Positions 23,349 to 33,847 of a stretch of 64,000 bases of DNA are shown here, one piece after another. Position 1 is the stretch's first letter; the number at the start of each line of letters is the position of its first letter. The notes under the pieces were generated by a model that searched no databases, was not told where the DNA came from, and saw nothing but the letters and a program-made list of their open reading frames with translations. The DNA is from Eremomyces bilateralis CBS 781.70 (taxonomy: Eukaryota; Ascomycota; Dothideomycetes; Eremomycetales; Eremomycetaceae): the NCBI RefSeq assembly GCF_010015585.1, contig NW_022985078.1, forward strand, positions 186,001 to 250,000, given 5' to 3'. The position numbers and the translations under genes are program-made.

Positions 23349-23658
23349 CTAGGCGAACATACCCAGTACGTTCTCCTAATGGGTTAATCCCTGGGACCCC
23401 CTCACCAACCGAGCTCCATTCCCTTTGCGCAATACTACGATTTGCCGCCAGACAAAAGTAGAAGAATAATAATAAAAGCATAGCCATTTCTCAGGGCATT
23501 CCGTATGGATATATATAAGACTAGTTATAACTTGTGGTCGAGTCAATCTGGCCGTCGTCCCAAACAGGCCTCTGGCCTAAATGGGCTCCGCTCTCCATAC
23601 TGACCGAGCCCAATCAGGCTCCTTAACCCAAATAGCCATTTATCGCAGTCCAGTATCC
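23331..23658 (+). repeat. Dispersed repeat A, copy 1
   Basis: About 330 bp matching copies at 36453-36885 and 57143-57541 almost base for base (shared marks: CTAGGCGAACATAC, TTTGCGCAATA, GTTATAACTTGTGGTCG, CAGGCCTCTGGCC). The first 17-18 bases are also the HET codons for IDPICID on the minus strand. This copy ends earlier than the other two, at CAGTATCC. Confidence 0.9.
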
Positions 23659-24280
23659 GTGCCCCATGACCGCCCCTCCCTTGCGCTTTTGCGGTTTACC
23701 AACTAATTAATACCACATCGCCGAGTCCTATTACATATCTACCTCCTCACTTGGAACGCCTTCTCCGATGCCTGCTATCAAACCAAACCGGATTGACGTG
23801 AATGCTGACTTCACCCGGATGGCGACTATCGCCGCTGAGCTGGTCTCAGTAAGGTTCTCAGATAGACAGGCGATGACGACATTATGTTGGTTGACTTGTC
23901 TGAGCGCGTAAATATTTGGGATTGAATGGGCTGCGAGAAAGCCTGGGATATCTTGCGGCTTCCACACATCTAACTTAGAATAGCTGGCTTGGGAAAACAG
24001 GAGGGTCGAACGGTATGGACTTTACAACGAATGATACGTATTGCATTACCATGCTTAAGTTGTGTGTTGACTTTGCTCTTTGAATTGCTGCGTCAAGAAA
24101 TTCAGAATAGAGAAACACTGAAGAGAAAAGCTGAAGAAGGTGACGATTCATCACGTGCCATCTCCTGGCTGAGATTGGCAGATAACCTGGCCTTGCGGAC
24201 TGCATTTGGCGCCGATAATGGTCTGTCCTTAAACCTCAGTCAATCTCTCAAGACACACAGCTCGTAGCCATGATTTTGTT
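23659..24280. other. Spacer, nothing supported
   Basis: Short frames on both strands without motif; lies between repeat A and the NACHT relic. Confidence 0.4.
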
Positions 24281-24288
24281 GTGATACG

Positions 24289-24625
24289 TGGCCTATCTGC
24301 CTATCTTCCTAGCGATGTGCCCTTCCCCAGATCACCAGTCGGTCAGGTTCACCAATGAAGGAGGAGTAGGTGGAGTCCAGGCTAGTCAGAACAACGTGTA
24401 TTGTGGGCTTTCCGGTACCATACCTGCCCAGCCACTTAGCCAGAAGATATGCCGCTTGTCTTCTCCATCGACCCATTTCCTGATATCGTTAAGGACGTTG
24501 ACTCGAGTGCCAGGGATGCAGAGAGGGTCATCTCCTTTCTCCGATGCGTTGAATGTAGCGTTGGGCGCGTAAGGGAGGGAGTTTCGCGGATTGCGATCGT
24601 GTGCAGTCCCGCTATAGACAATCAC
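24289..24625 (-). pseudogene. NACHT-type NLR relic
   Basis: Minus-strand frame 24625-24386 reads as the segment just before the P-loop of fungal NACHT proteins: NATFNASEKGDDPLCIPGT, then RVNVLNDIRKWVDGE and HIFWLSGWAG. The next bases should give the P-loop, and GTGKPTI is present but in a shifted frame, so the coding sequence is broken exactly at the Walker A motif. No NACHT core follows downstream. An old fragment, separate from the NLR to its left. Confidence 0.65.
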
Positions 24626-24865
24626 GCCGTGTTAGTAAGCTTAAAGAGAGATGGTAGACCGAACTTACTACACGTTGAAGTCCCCATCCCATACACGGTC
24701 CATCTGGTTCATTCCTTTTTAGCGCCGGGAGAGGCTTGGTGGCGCCAAGTTAGCGTACTAATAGACTCCAATCACAACGCGGTACGAAAATTACAGCTTT
24801 TGGGCCTTTTTTTCCCGCTCCATTGCTCATGGCAACTCTAATCTGAACAATCGAAGCGATCAACT

Positions 24866-26985
24866 ATGCTTTCGATGCTCCCATCAGCTTCAGACGCCAC
24901 CGCTTCCGATGACGAGGTATCTGAGGATGAGCTCACCACTGAATTTGTATGGAGAGTGCCGTCTGATGCTACCACCGCTGCGGAAGCGGATCCGGAGTCC
25001 CAATTACAGCAACCTCAGGTTGAGCCTGCAACATCCTCCGCTGGATCTCTCCCTACGCCAATTGGACAACCTGGGGATGTCTCCTACATAGCTATTGATC
25101 CTGCTACTAAGAGGCCTTTAGGGCAGCCTGGGACGTACTTTAAAAAGATGCAAGGATACGTCTCATACTATCACTACCCCGAAGCGTTGCTTGATCTCTT
25201 CATTGGCGTCTAAGGCCCTCTCTGCGCTACCGACACCCAGAGTGTATCCTGTGGGACTCCAGGTTGTACTGGCTGCGGGATTTTCCATGGCAATGGTCAG
25301 TCCCTAGACCCAATGCTTCACGATCGCCCTCCCGCTTCCTTCGAAGAACTTGCTGAGCGATGGGATCTTCCGCTTGTTCTTTTCTCCCAGCTATTTGATG
25401 AAGGCATTTATAAGACGATCGCAGAGCACTCCAACCGGTACGCCCAGAGGCATGAAATCTCGATTAGGCCTGTTACCGCCGGCCATATCCGGATATGGCT
25501 GGGCCTTGTCCTTTACATGGGTACCCTTAATATCGCTTCTCGAGGGGATCTCTGGAGTAGGAATGGCCAGCGGCCTCTTCACTGTATCTCTAGGTTTATG
25601 TCCTTTCGAAGATGGAAGCAGATCAAACGGATTATCCACCTCTCTGATCCCGATACAGAGCCGCAGCCGACCTCCGTCCTCGACAAAGTACAACCAATTG
25701 CCTCGCTTTTAGGTGCTCGCTTCAGCCAAGTATATCTCCCCTCAAACTACGTCTCAATCGACGAGATTATGGTCAAGTTTACGGGTCGATCAAAGGAGAT
25801 TGTCTCTATTAAAAGCAAGCCTATCCCTGTTGGCTATAAAATCCTTGCCCTCGCCGATAGAGGCTATGTTTATAGCTTTCTCTTTACCTCAGGAGGAAGC
25901 TTTGATACCGGAGGAAGGAAGGATGCATCATCAATCCATGGTGTAAACTATCAGCCCCCCCATGGATACGAGAATCTTGAGCTTACGGCTACCTCAAAGG
26001 CGGTTATTACCTTGGCAGCCTCTCTTCCTGTCAGTCTCCGCAAGTTTGTTATCTTTATGGATAACTACTTTACCAATATTCGCCTGCTCTCAGTCCTTCG
26101 AAAAATGAGGATTGGGGCCTGTGGGACGACTAGGACGTCGTATAAAGAGTACCCGTTACAGCACTTCAAAGAGGTAAAGGACAATTGCAGATGGCCGCTT
26201 CAAAAGCAGGACTTCCTCTGCGTTCGCGATGTTGCCAGCCTCTTATGGAAGGATCGGGTACTCGTACGTTTCCTCCATACCATTTTTGAGCCAGAAGAGA
26301 ATGATTGGGCACCTCGGAGGCGTCCCGCGACTAGTACAGCTGCGTACCAGCGAGAACTTGATCAAATCTACCCTCCTGGGGTCCACGACATACCGGTTCT
26401 ACAACCCAAAGCTGCCAGACTATACAATAGCTTTATGGGAGGCGTCGATATCGCGGATCAACGCCGAGCTTACTTCACATCGCACCTAATTAGCCAGAAA
26501 ACATGGCATCCTATTCTCTTCTGGATACTCGATACGACTGCTTCGAACGCTCATATCCTCGGTACATGCCAGTTTCGAAAGCAGAATATTAGATACCTAC
26601 AGAGCCTTAAGGATTTCCGTCTACAGCTTGCCTGGAATATGGTCATCAAAGGTATCTCAGATGGTCATGGTCCCCGAGTAGTACAGGGCTTCAATGAGCA
26701 GGAAGGTCCTCAATTCGAGGCAACCGAGGGATCAGGAGATCCGGTAACTCGTACGTACGGCCAAATACGGAGTTCCCGTATCATACTACTCTTAGAAGTG
26801 GTGTTCATCGCCTGGCACGAATTTCAAGAGGGATGCGACGATGGTGTTGGTTGTGTAGGTGGAAAAAGCTAAGGGATAACCAAATCAAGGACCGAAGGAC
26901 CTTCTTTTGCTGTGAGATCTGTGGAGAAGGATTTCCTCTCTGTACTAGTTGTATAGAACCATTCCACAGTCAAAGACCTAGCTAG
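24866..26985 (+). mobile_element. piggyBac-type DNA transposase gene, nearly complete
   Basis: One frame runs from ATG 24866 through 26750. N-terminus is acidic and S/T-rich, then the DDE_Tnp_1_7 domain: SIDEIMVKFTGRSKE, FIMDNYFTN-like motif (FMDNYFTN) and the hallmark FMGGVDIADQRR, which hold the three expected aspartates. Two breaks: an in-frame TAA at 25211-25213, 115 codons in, with clear coding continuing in the same frame, and a frame change near 26755-26770, after which the C-terminal cysteine-rich domain (RRWCWLCRWKK, then CCEICGEGFPLCTSC) reads to the TAG at 26983-26985. The cysteine-rich tail is what real piggyBac transposases use to bind their ends. I could not find the terminal inverted repeats or the flanking TTAA pair with confidence. 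Young relic judging by only two breaks. Confidence 0.9.
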
Positions 26986-27099
26986 ATACTATTAGATTCC
27001 TCTAACTATGGTAATTGTGTCTATTTACTTTATATGAGGATTGCATACAAATCAAATGGGACACCTTTTTTTTATATATATTTTTTTAAATCCTACTCC

Positions 27100-28500
27100 A
27101 TTTCAGCTGGCTTTAAGAGCCGCTATGCTGGGTATTTCTATTTTACAGGCGGGCAGCCTCACCGTCTCCGGTGGGTTAGAACTAGATATGGGCAGGGCGG
27201 ACAGTGCGGGGGCCATCGGCCCCGCCTCATCTATACCCAAGGGAGTGCTAAGACTCCCGAACTGGATAGCATCAAACAATTAGGAAAAAACCCTCGGAAA
27301 GACCATAGACAATGGTAGGGGTTCTACAAGGAGAAAAGATTAAAGCAGTATAACTCCCGCCTGGGATGCTTTATTATTAGGCTTTGTTTGTTTCGGGACG
27401 TTGGTACTATCCGTCTTCACACGGTGTCGGTGGAGACTTACTGTTGATGTTGATCGGAGATACAACATCGGTGGTAGGTTAGGTGAGTTGGGTGGCGGTC
27501 TTCAGTTGCCTGAATTGGCTTAGAAGACCTGTTTGGACCAATAGTTTTGTTGCTTTTGGGGCGTTTGCGGCGGTTCCTAGGAGGATCCGAAGGTCTGTAG
27601 GCTGGCCGTCAGGCCAGAGTGTGTCACGTAACTGGTTAAAGTTCGGGCATTCCGTAAGGATGTGCCTTGGGGTCTGGTCTGTACCGCAAGTACAGAGGGA
27701 CGAATCGGCTGCGTTGATGCGGGAGAGGTAGCTGGCCAGGGCCACCTTCCCGGAGCGAAGTTGTGTCAGAACTGATGATTGGGCCTTGTTCAGAGATCGA
27801 TGGATCTTGAGTAACGCGCGCGATGGTTTCGGGGCTAAGCGGAAGAGTGTTCGCCTGTTCGGCCTCTTTCGCCGCGTTCCCATTCGGTCGCCCACTCGGT
27901 GGCGGTGCAGTCGCGCGTGTCTCTTCTCGTAGCAGAGAGGAGTGTTAAGTGGTCCTCCGGTAGGGAGGCCCTAGGCCCATCGCAGCTTATCCCCATCCAT
28001 CCTGTAGCTCGTTTTGCTAGTTCGTCAGTTTGCTCGTTGCCCAGGATGCCGGAGTGGGAAGGGATCCAGTGGAAGTGCACCATGTATCCCGCGCTCATGA
28101 AGAGTTGGTGGCGGAGGAGGATGTCTATCACGTAGTATTGTCCTGAGTGGATTTGGGGGCTTAGGAGCGCTTTGAGGGCTCCCTGGCTGTCGGCGAAGAT
28201 GTAGATGTGGGTGGCCTCTGATGGAAGTGGGATTCGGCGTTGGGGGATCAAGGCAACCGTCCTTCTCTTGATTTCCGAGTGCTGGTCTGCCATGTCCAGC
28301 GCTAATTGGATCCCACGAAGTTCGGCTGCGTAGATGTTGCTCACGGACCGGGGGCCCATGTAGTTCATCCGCTCTTGACGTCTGGTTGGGAAGTAGGCAG
28401 CGGCTCCTACTTGTCCGTTTAGATCACTTCCATCGGTGTAAAACACGAGTTCGGTGCCGTAGGCCTTCTCATTGTGTTCCCTGGTTGCCATCTCATCAGA
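27100..28500 (-). mobile_element. Tad-type LINE, 5'-truncated 3' part
   Basis: Minus strand. 28491-27835 encodes an RNase H domain: FYTDGSD, IYAAELRGIQLALD, FADSQGALKALL and HWIPSHSGILGNEQTDELAK, holding the D-E-D-D set. A frame change near 27855 leads into 27895-27479 with LNKAQSSVLTQLRSGKVAL and the Cys/His knuckle CTCGTDQTPRHILTECP typical of the very end of Tad-like ORF2. The reverse transcriptase and endonuclease are absent, as in 5'-truncated insertions. Sequence 27100-27478, GC-rich with AACCCACCGGAGACGG, is probably its 3' UTR; an A/T run at 27065-27090 may mark the tail. Confidence 0.8.
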
Positions 28501-28844
28501 GTGGGCGATACGGGCATCCGGCTTGAGTGTTCATGGCGGCCAGTTCGCCGATCAAATGTGACATCTTGATAAGTAAGAACTCGTAATTCTTCCAAACTAG
28601 GCTAAGTGCTTCAGGGGGTGGTGCTAGCGCGGCCATGCCAAGTGGCATGAAAACCTAGTAAGGGATGCATGCATCAAATCTGTAATAACAACTGGCGTGA
28701 TCAATCTTGGCAAGCCCCCTCCTTTTCCAGATACTGGTTCCCTCGCAGCACTTTATAAGACCGGCCAGAAATCCCCACTCCATGTTTCGTAAATATCACT
28801 GCCGATGCCGGAGTGACAGTCCATTACGAAGATCGTGCAAAACA

Positions 28845-31800
28845 ATGAAGTGGCGATTTCTGAAGCTCGGCAAGCAAGGCCAAGACAGGAGCAAGGTCGA
28901 GGAAGATTCCACTAGTGGCAGCTTGGCGCGCTCCCCGCCCAAACGATTCGGCCTCTTCAAGCTCCCCACCGATGAGAGCGTGGCCGATACGAACAATCAT
29001 GAGCACTACTACCCAGTCAACATCATTGCAGTACATGGCCTGAATGGTGGTGCGTACACCACATGGACCCATGATAATGGGACGTTTTGGCTTCAAGACT
29101 TCTTGCCAAAGCTTCTGCCTGGATGTCGCGTTTATACCTATGGATACCCTTCTCAGTTTGCCTTCAGCAAGTCATTAGCAGAGGTACAGGAGTACTCGCG
29201 ACTACTTTTGAGCTCAATAAGAGACGAATACGAAAATTGGGATCTGGTACTTTCAATCACATTGTCCGGTACCCGTTAGAAGAGCATATTAATCTGATGT
29301 TATCGAAGGGCTCTCGTACTATCATCTTTGTCTGCCATAGCCTCGGAGGCATTGTTTTTAAACAGGTTGGTTTATCACCTCCTGATATCGACTCCTTACC
29401 CAGTGCTGACTGCTGTAGGCTCTAGTGATTGCTCATGAAGATGACGTGGTGTATGGGGAAATTCTTAAATCCATTGCTGGTGTTGTCTTCCTCGGAACAC
29501 CACACAATGGCAGCGGCGTTGCGAATTTTGCAAATACCGTTGGCAAAATAATCAATGCCATCATAACAACAGCATCTTCTGGAGTTCAAACTAGAGCCAT
29601 CAGAACCGACCTGTTCAACTACCTCAAATACGATTCTAAAGCTCTCAAGGACCTCGATGTTTCAGTTCGAAATCGATTCCATGATTTAACTGTGGTCTCA
29701 TTTTGCGAAACTGAGCAGGAGTCTCCGTTCCCTTTCCCGGTGAGGCTCAACTCTGGCTTTATTTGGTCATGTTACCTTAGACCGACTGGAGGAACCACTG
29801 ACACTTTAGCAGATTGTCGATAAATACTCGTCAACTTTGGGCATACCAGGAGAGGAGATCATTCCTCTAGGGGAGAACCATCGGAGCATATGTCGATTCG
29901 GTGGTGAGACAGAGAGCTACAAAAACGTTTCCCGATCCCTGCGAAGAATCGCAAGAAACGCTCTAGCCAGAGAGCAGGCGTTCAAGCGAACAAGCATCCC
30001 TTCCTCTGACAGGAGTGAGTCGTTCTGGTTGCGAACCAACGTCCCAAGTGCCTAACACCTGCTAAGCTCTCGATGATTCCGAAAAGACCTGTTTCAAACA
30101 ACTCGGAGTCTTTGACGTGGCGGACGTCAAAAGGATATCACCCTCACCAGCCAAGGGCACCTGCCAATGGATTCTAGGCCATCCTAGGTTCGTTTGCTGG
30201 CTTGATCAAACGGAAAATACCCTTCTGTGGCTTACAGGCCGTCCCGGCTGTGGTAAGACGATAATGTCGCTATTCTTGGCTAAACAGTTAGAAGAAGCTC
30301 GGTCAAATCGAGCTCCGAGCAATGTTTGCGTATTCTTCTGCAATGACAGACTCAGCGCAGAAGACATCTTGAATGGATTAATATTTCAGATCATCAGTCG
30401 TCATCGTTCACTCATCCGACATGTGAAGAGAGAGTTCGAGATTCAAGGCCAACACATGTTTCGGTCATTCACAACACTTTGGAATCTACTGGTCAAGATT
30501 GCAACAGATCCAAAATCTGCCACAACTTCTATCATAATTGATGCATTGGATGAGTGTAAGAAAATCACTCGCGATAATCTTTTGCTCTCGATTCGAGACT
30601 TCACGAACACATCAAGCGATTCAACGGGAAGCAAACAGCATGTCAAATTTATTTTGACTGGCCGCCCTGAGCTAGTTCATCTCGAGAAGAGCGTCGGCAA
30701 CGTCGCTGAGCACGAAATTGTAATTGACGAAGGTCAAACAGGCTATGACAGAGACCTACGGATCTTCATCCAACAGAGACTGGACGAAATTTGTCAAAGA
30801 CACAATTTGTCCCACGAGACGATGGAATTGCTTCGTCAATCACTCTACTCCAAAGCCGGCCAAACCTTCCTGTGGGTACATATGGTGCTCGAGTCATTAG
30901 AGAGCAGCCTGCTTGCGTCAAAGAAGGACATTCAAAACATCATTACGCAGATTCCACCGGCCCTGGAGAAGACGTATTTGTGCTTCTTATCCGAAATACC
31001 TTCTAAGTACATAAGCAAAGCTCTGATGCTCCTCAAGCTTATAGTGGGAAGCCTAAGACCTTTAACGTTAGATGAGATCAACATCGCCTTCGCAATAGAT
31101 GCGACTCATCGCACGTTAGGAGAAGTTACATCGAACTGTCAACCTGCTATTTTACTCACCATCCAAGGTATATTGGGGCCCCTGGCCAGAGTATCGGACA
31201 ATAAAGTGATGCTAGTCCACCCATCGGCCAAAGAATTCCTTTTACAACGTAAGAGCGCCGGTGGCGACTTTCCCGCGATATACGCGATTAGCGAGGAGGA
31301 ATCTGCGGCTCTCACTGCATCCGCATGTATGCACTACTTGCTGCTCAAGGACTTCTCTGTGGATCTTTTCGAACTTGAAACTTCGCCTACCGAGTCTAAT
31401 TCCGACTACTCTGATATGATCGAGGGCTCGGTGGTTTCCATACCATACGGCAGCTTTTGGAACGAAGGCACAGACGACCTCGATGCCTTTGGCTTGTTCA
31501 AAGACCCTGGTCTCCTTGATGCGGAGATATGCCAAGCCCTCGTTTCAAAATACGCTCTCTACCAGTATGCATCTCTACATTGGACTGAACATTTCGCCCT
31601 CTGCGAAACTACTGCACCTGTGGAGCTAAGAGAAACTGCCAAGAAATTACTTGATACAGAAACTCTTAACTGTTCCAACTGGCTGCGTGTCTTTTCCGCG
31701 GAGTTCGATGCAATTGGCCGCAGCATCCCTAACAAGCCTGATAAAGTCACTCTGGCGGCTTACTTCGGCCTCCACGAGACTCTTAACGATTTGGTCAGTA

Positions 31801-32876
31801 GTGACAAATCAATTCCCCCCGTACAGAGGGACCAGGCCTTGTTCTGGGCTGCCCATGAGGGCCATGTTAGGAATGTTAGCATACTCCTTGGAGTAGATGC
31901 AGATCCGAATGCTCGGAGTTCTAACAGGGAGACGGCACTCATCGCTGCTGCTCGGAACAACCATCTTAACTGTGTAGTCACCCTTTTGGCAGACCAACAG
32001 ACTCATCTGAACATTCGAGGCCCGAAGGGGCGGACAGCGTTGGCATTTTCATGTAGCAGTGGACACGACCAGGTTGTCAAAGAACTGCTAAGTCGAAATG
32101 ATTGCATGACTGAAGAGGAGGACGATAGTGGGGCCACTGCGCTATTTTGGGCCATTGGAGGTAGCTACATCTCAATCGTCTCCGAGTTGGCGAATCTTCC
32201 GACAGTTGATATAAACCATCGTGACAAGAAAGGCCGCACGCCCTTGTCCTGGGCAGCGGGAGATGGAATGGAGGAAGTCGTGAAGGTATTGCTCAATATG
32301 CGCGATATCGACTCCAACCTGGAAGACTCCAACGGACGATCACCTCTCTCCTGGGCAGCTGGTAACGGCTGCACAGCGGCAGTCAGAGTTCTCCTTCGAA
32401 ACAATGAGGTGGACAAGGCAAGTCTTGACAAAGACCAGAGGAATGCAATCTCCTGGGCGAGTGCAGGTGGCCACTCGGATACACTGCGGATGCTTCTCAA
32501 TCGCGGATGTCCGGGAGTCGATATCAAGGATGTGGATGGCTGGACTCCTCTGGCATGGGCAATTCAAAATGATTCTCCGGGCACTGTGGAAGTACTCCTT
32601 TCGAGCGGGTCAGTCAACCTAGAACAATCGGATCATAGTGGAAGAACACCACTATTTTGGGCGGTTGAATACGGCCATATTGAGGTTATCAGGATACTTT
32701 TGCGCGAAGGCGCTGACCCAGAAAGACAAAGCCATAAGGGCGAAACGCCACTCATTAGGGCAGAGAAAGTCGGACGAGCTGATATCTCAGACGAACTTCT
32801 CAACCATGTGAGGCAAGGAGGCAGCATGACGCATTTCGAGCAACGAAGTCAGGTACCAAGTGCGATGCGTAGGTGA
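28845..32876 (+). CDS. Alpha/beta-hydrolase-NACHT-ankyrin NLR, apparently intact
   Basis: Five exons: 28845-29246, 29309-29365, 29419-29739, 29810-30014, 30067-32876; introns 62, 53, 70 and 52 nt. All junctions keep frame: 1264 residues, no internal stop. N-terminal lipase-like (DUF676/PGAP1, SesB-like) domain: IIAVHGLNGGAYTTW, GYPSQ, and nucleophile elbow VCHSLGG (Ser145) assembled across introns 1 and 2, then GVVFLGTPHNGSGVA and VVDKYS-like QIVDKYSSTLG. Linker ends in ICRFGGE. NACHT: Walker A GRPGCGKT (386-393), Walker B IIIDALDEC (484-492). From about residue 915 to 1250 around nine to ten ankyrin repeats (GRTPLSWAAGDG type). Known fungal NLR plan: repeats sense a ligand, NACHT oligomerises, hydrolase effector acts. 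An earlier in-frame ATG at 28782 would add 21 residues; 28845 is preferred for its AAACAATG context. Confidence 0.9.
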
Positions 32877-33847
32877 CTTGGTCTCAAGGTGGGGTTAATT
32901 GCGGTTAAACTATTGTTAAATTCGCGGGTAGAATTACGATCTCCGTGCCGAGAATAAACAGTAGTCCTATAGATGGTTTCCGCAACCGCTGGCACCAATG
33001 TCCCGCATAGGGCTAGTAAAGACGCTTTTAAGAACATGATGAATACTCCGTAGCTTTAATACTATAAAACTCGAACCAATAAATTCGATCCGAGGAGTAG
33101 GGCATATTTCCTATTAGACCATGATAATTTCCTGTAGATAGCCCTGCTAATGAAAAGATCACAAGCCAACGATTAACGCATTTAACTGAGTGTACCTATG
33201 CTTCTATCTGGACTTCTAGCTCCTCAAACTTCTGGCGTAGCGTAATCAAACCCGGATGTGAGGGTTCACGATTAGTGGAATCGGAACAGTTTGAACGTTA
33301 TCGAATTGCTAGAGAAAAGAAGAAGAAGAGGAAAGAACCTCTCTCCTGGCGGCGTATCTACTTCCGCACCTTTGCAATAACACAGACATTAGCCTGAGGC
33401 CATACTATATAGCATAGTAACATGAACAAAGGCAAACTCCTCCAGGCCGCCAGGGCAACAACTAACAGTCTGGGCGCATAGCCCTTATCTCAGCTGGGAC
33501 TCAGCCGGCAGATGATTCCCCCTGCTAATGTGGCGTTCCGCTATACCCGTAAAGGCCCAGCCGCTTCTCTTAGCTCTATCCACCAAAATTCGACCAATCA
33601 TATCCCATAAAAGCAGTGGGAACCACTGCCGTCTAAGAACCTTCTGCATCGTTTGTGTGAACGTGTGGTTTGAAAACCGACTTTTGTTATATACGCAGAG
33701 AGTGACTCCCAATACAATTTGTTTTATACGCGTTCTTGACATTTTCCCTTCCTAGGCACGTTCTCCACGCCGAATATAATATATAGTCCAACTTTGGGAC
33801 CTATCCGAGCTTTCCACATTGCAAGACCGTGTCATCTTGTTTTCAAT
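32877..33847. other. Spacer, nothing supported
   Basis: AT-rich, no convincing coding. Short frames only. Confidence 0.45.

Noticed and set aside
29247-29308. Suspected frameshift in the hydrolase-NACHT-ANK gene
   Set aside because: A 62-nt intron with donor GTACTT and acceptor CGAAG restores the frame exactly, giving a normal nucleophile elbow, so the gene is read as intact.
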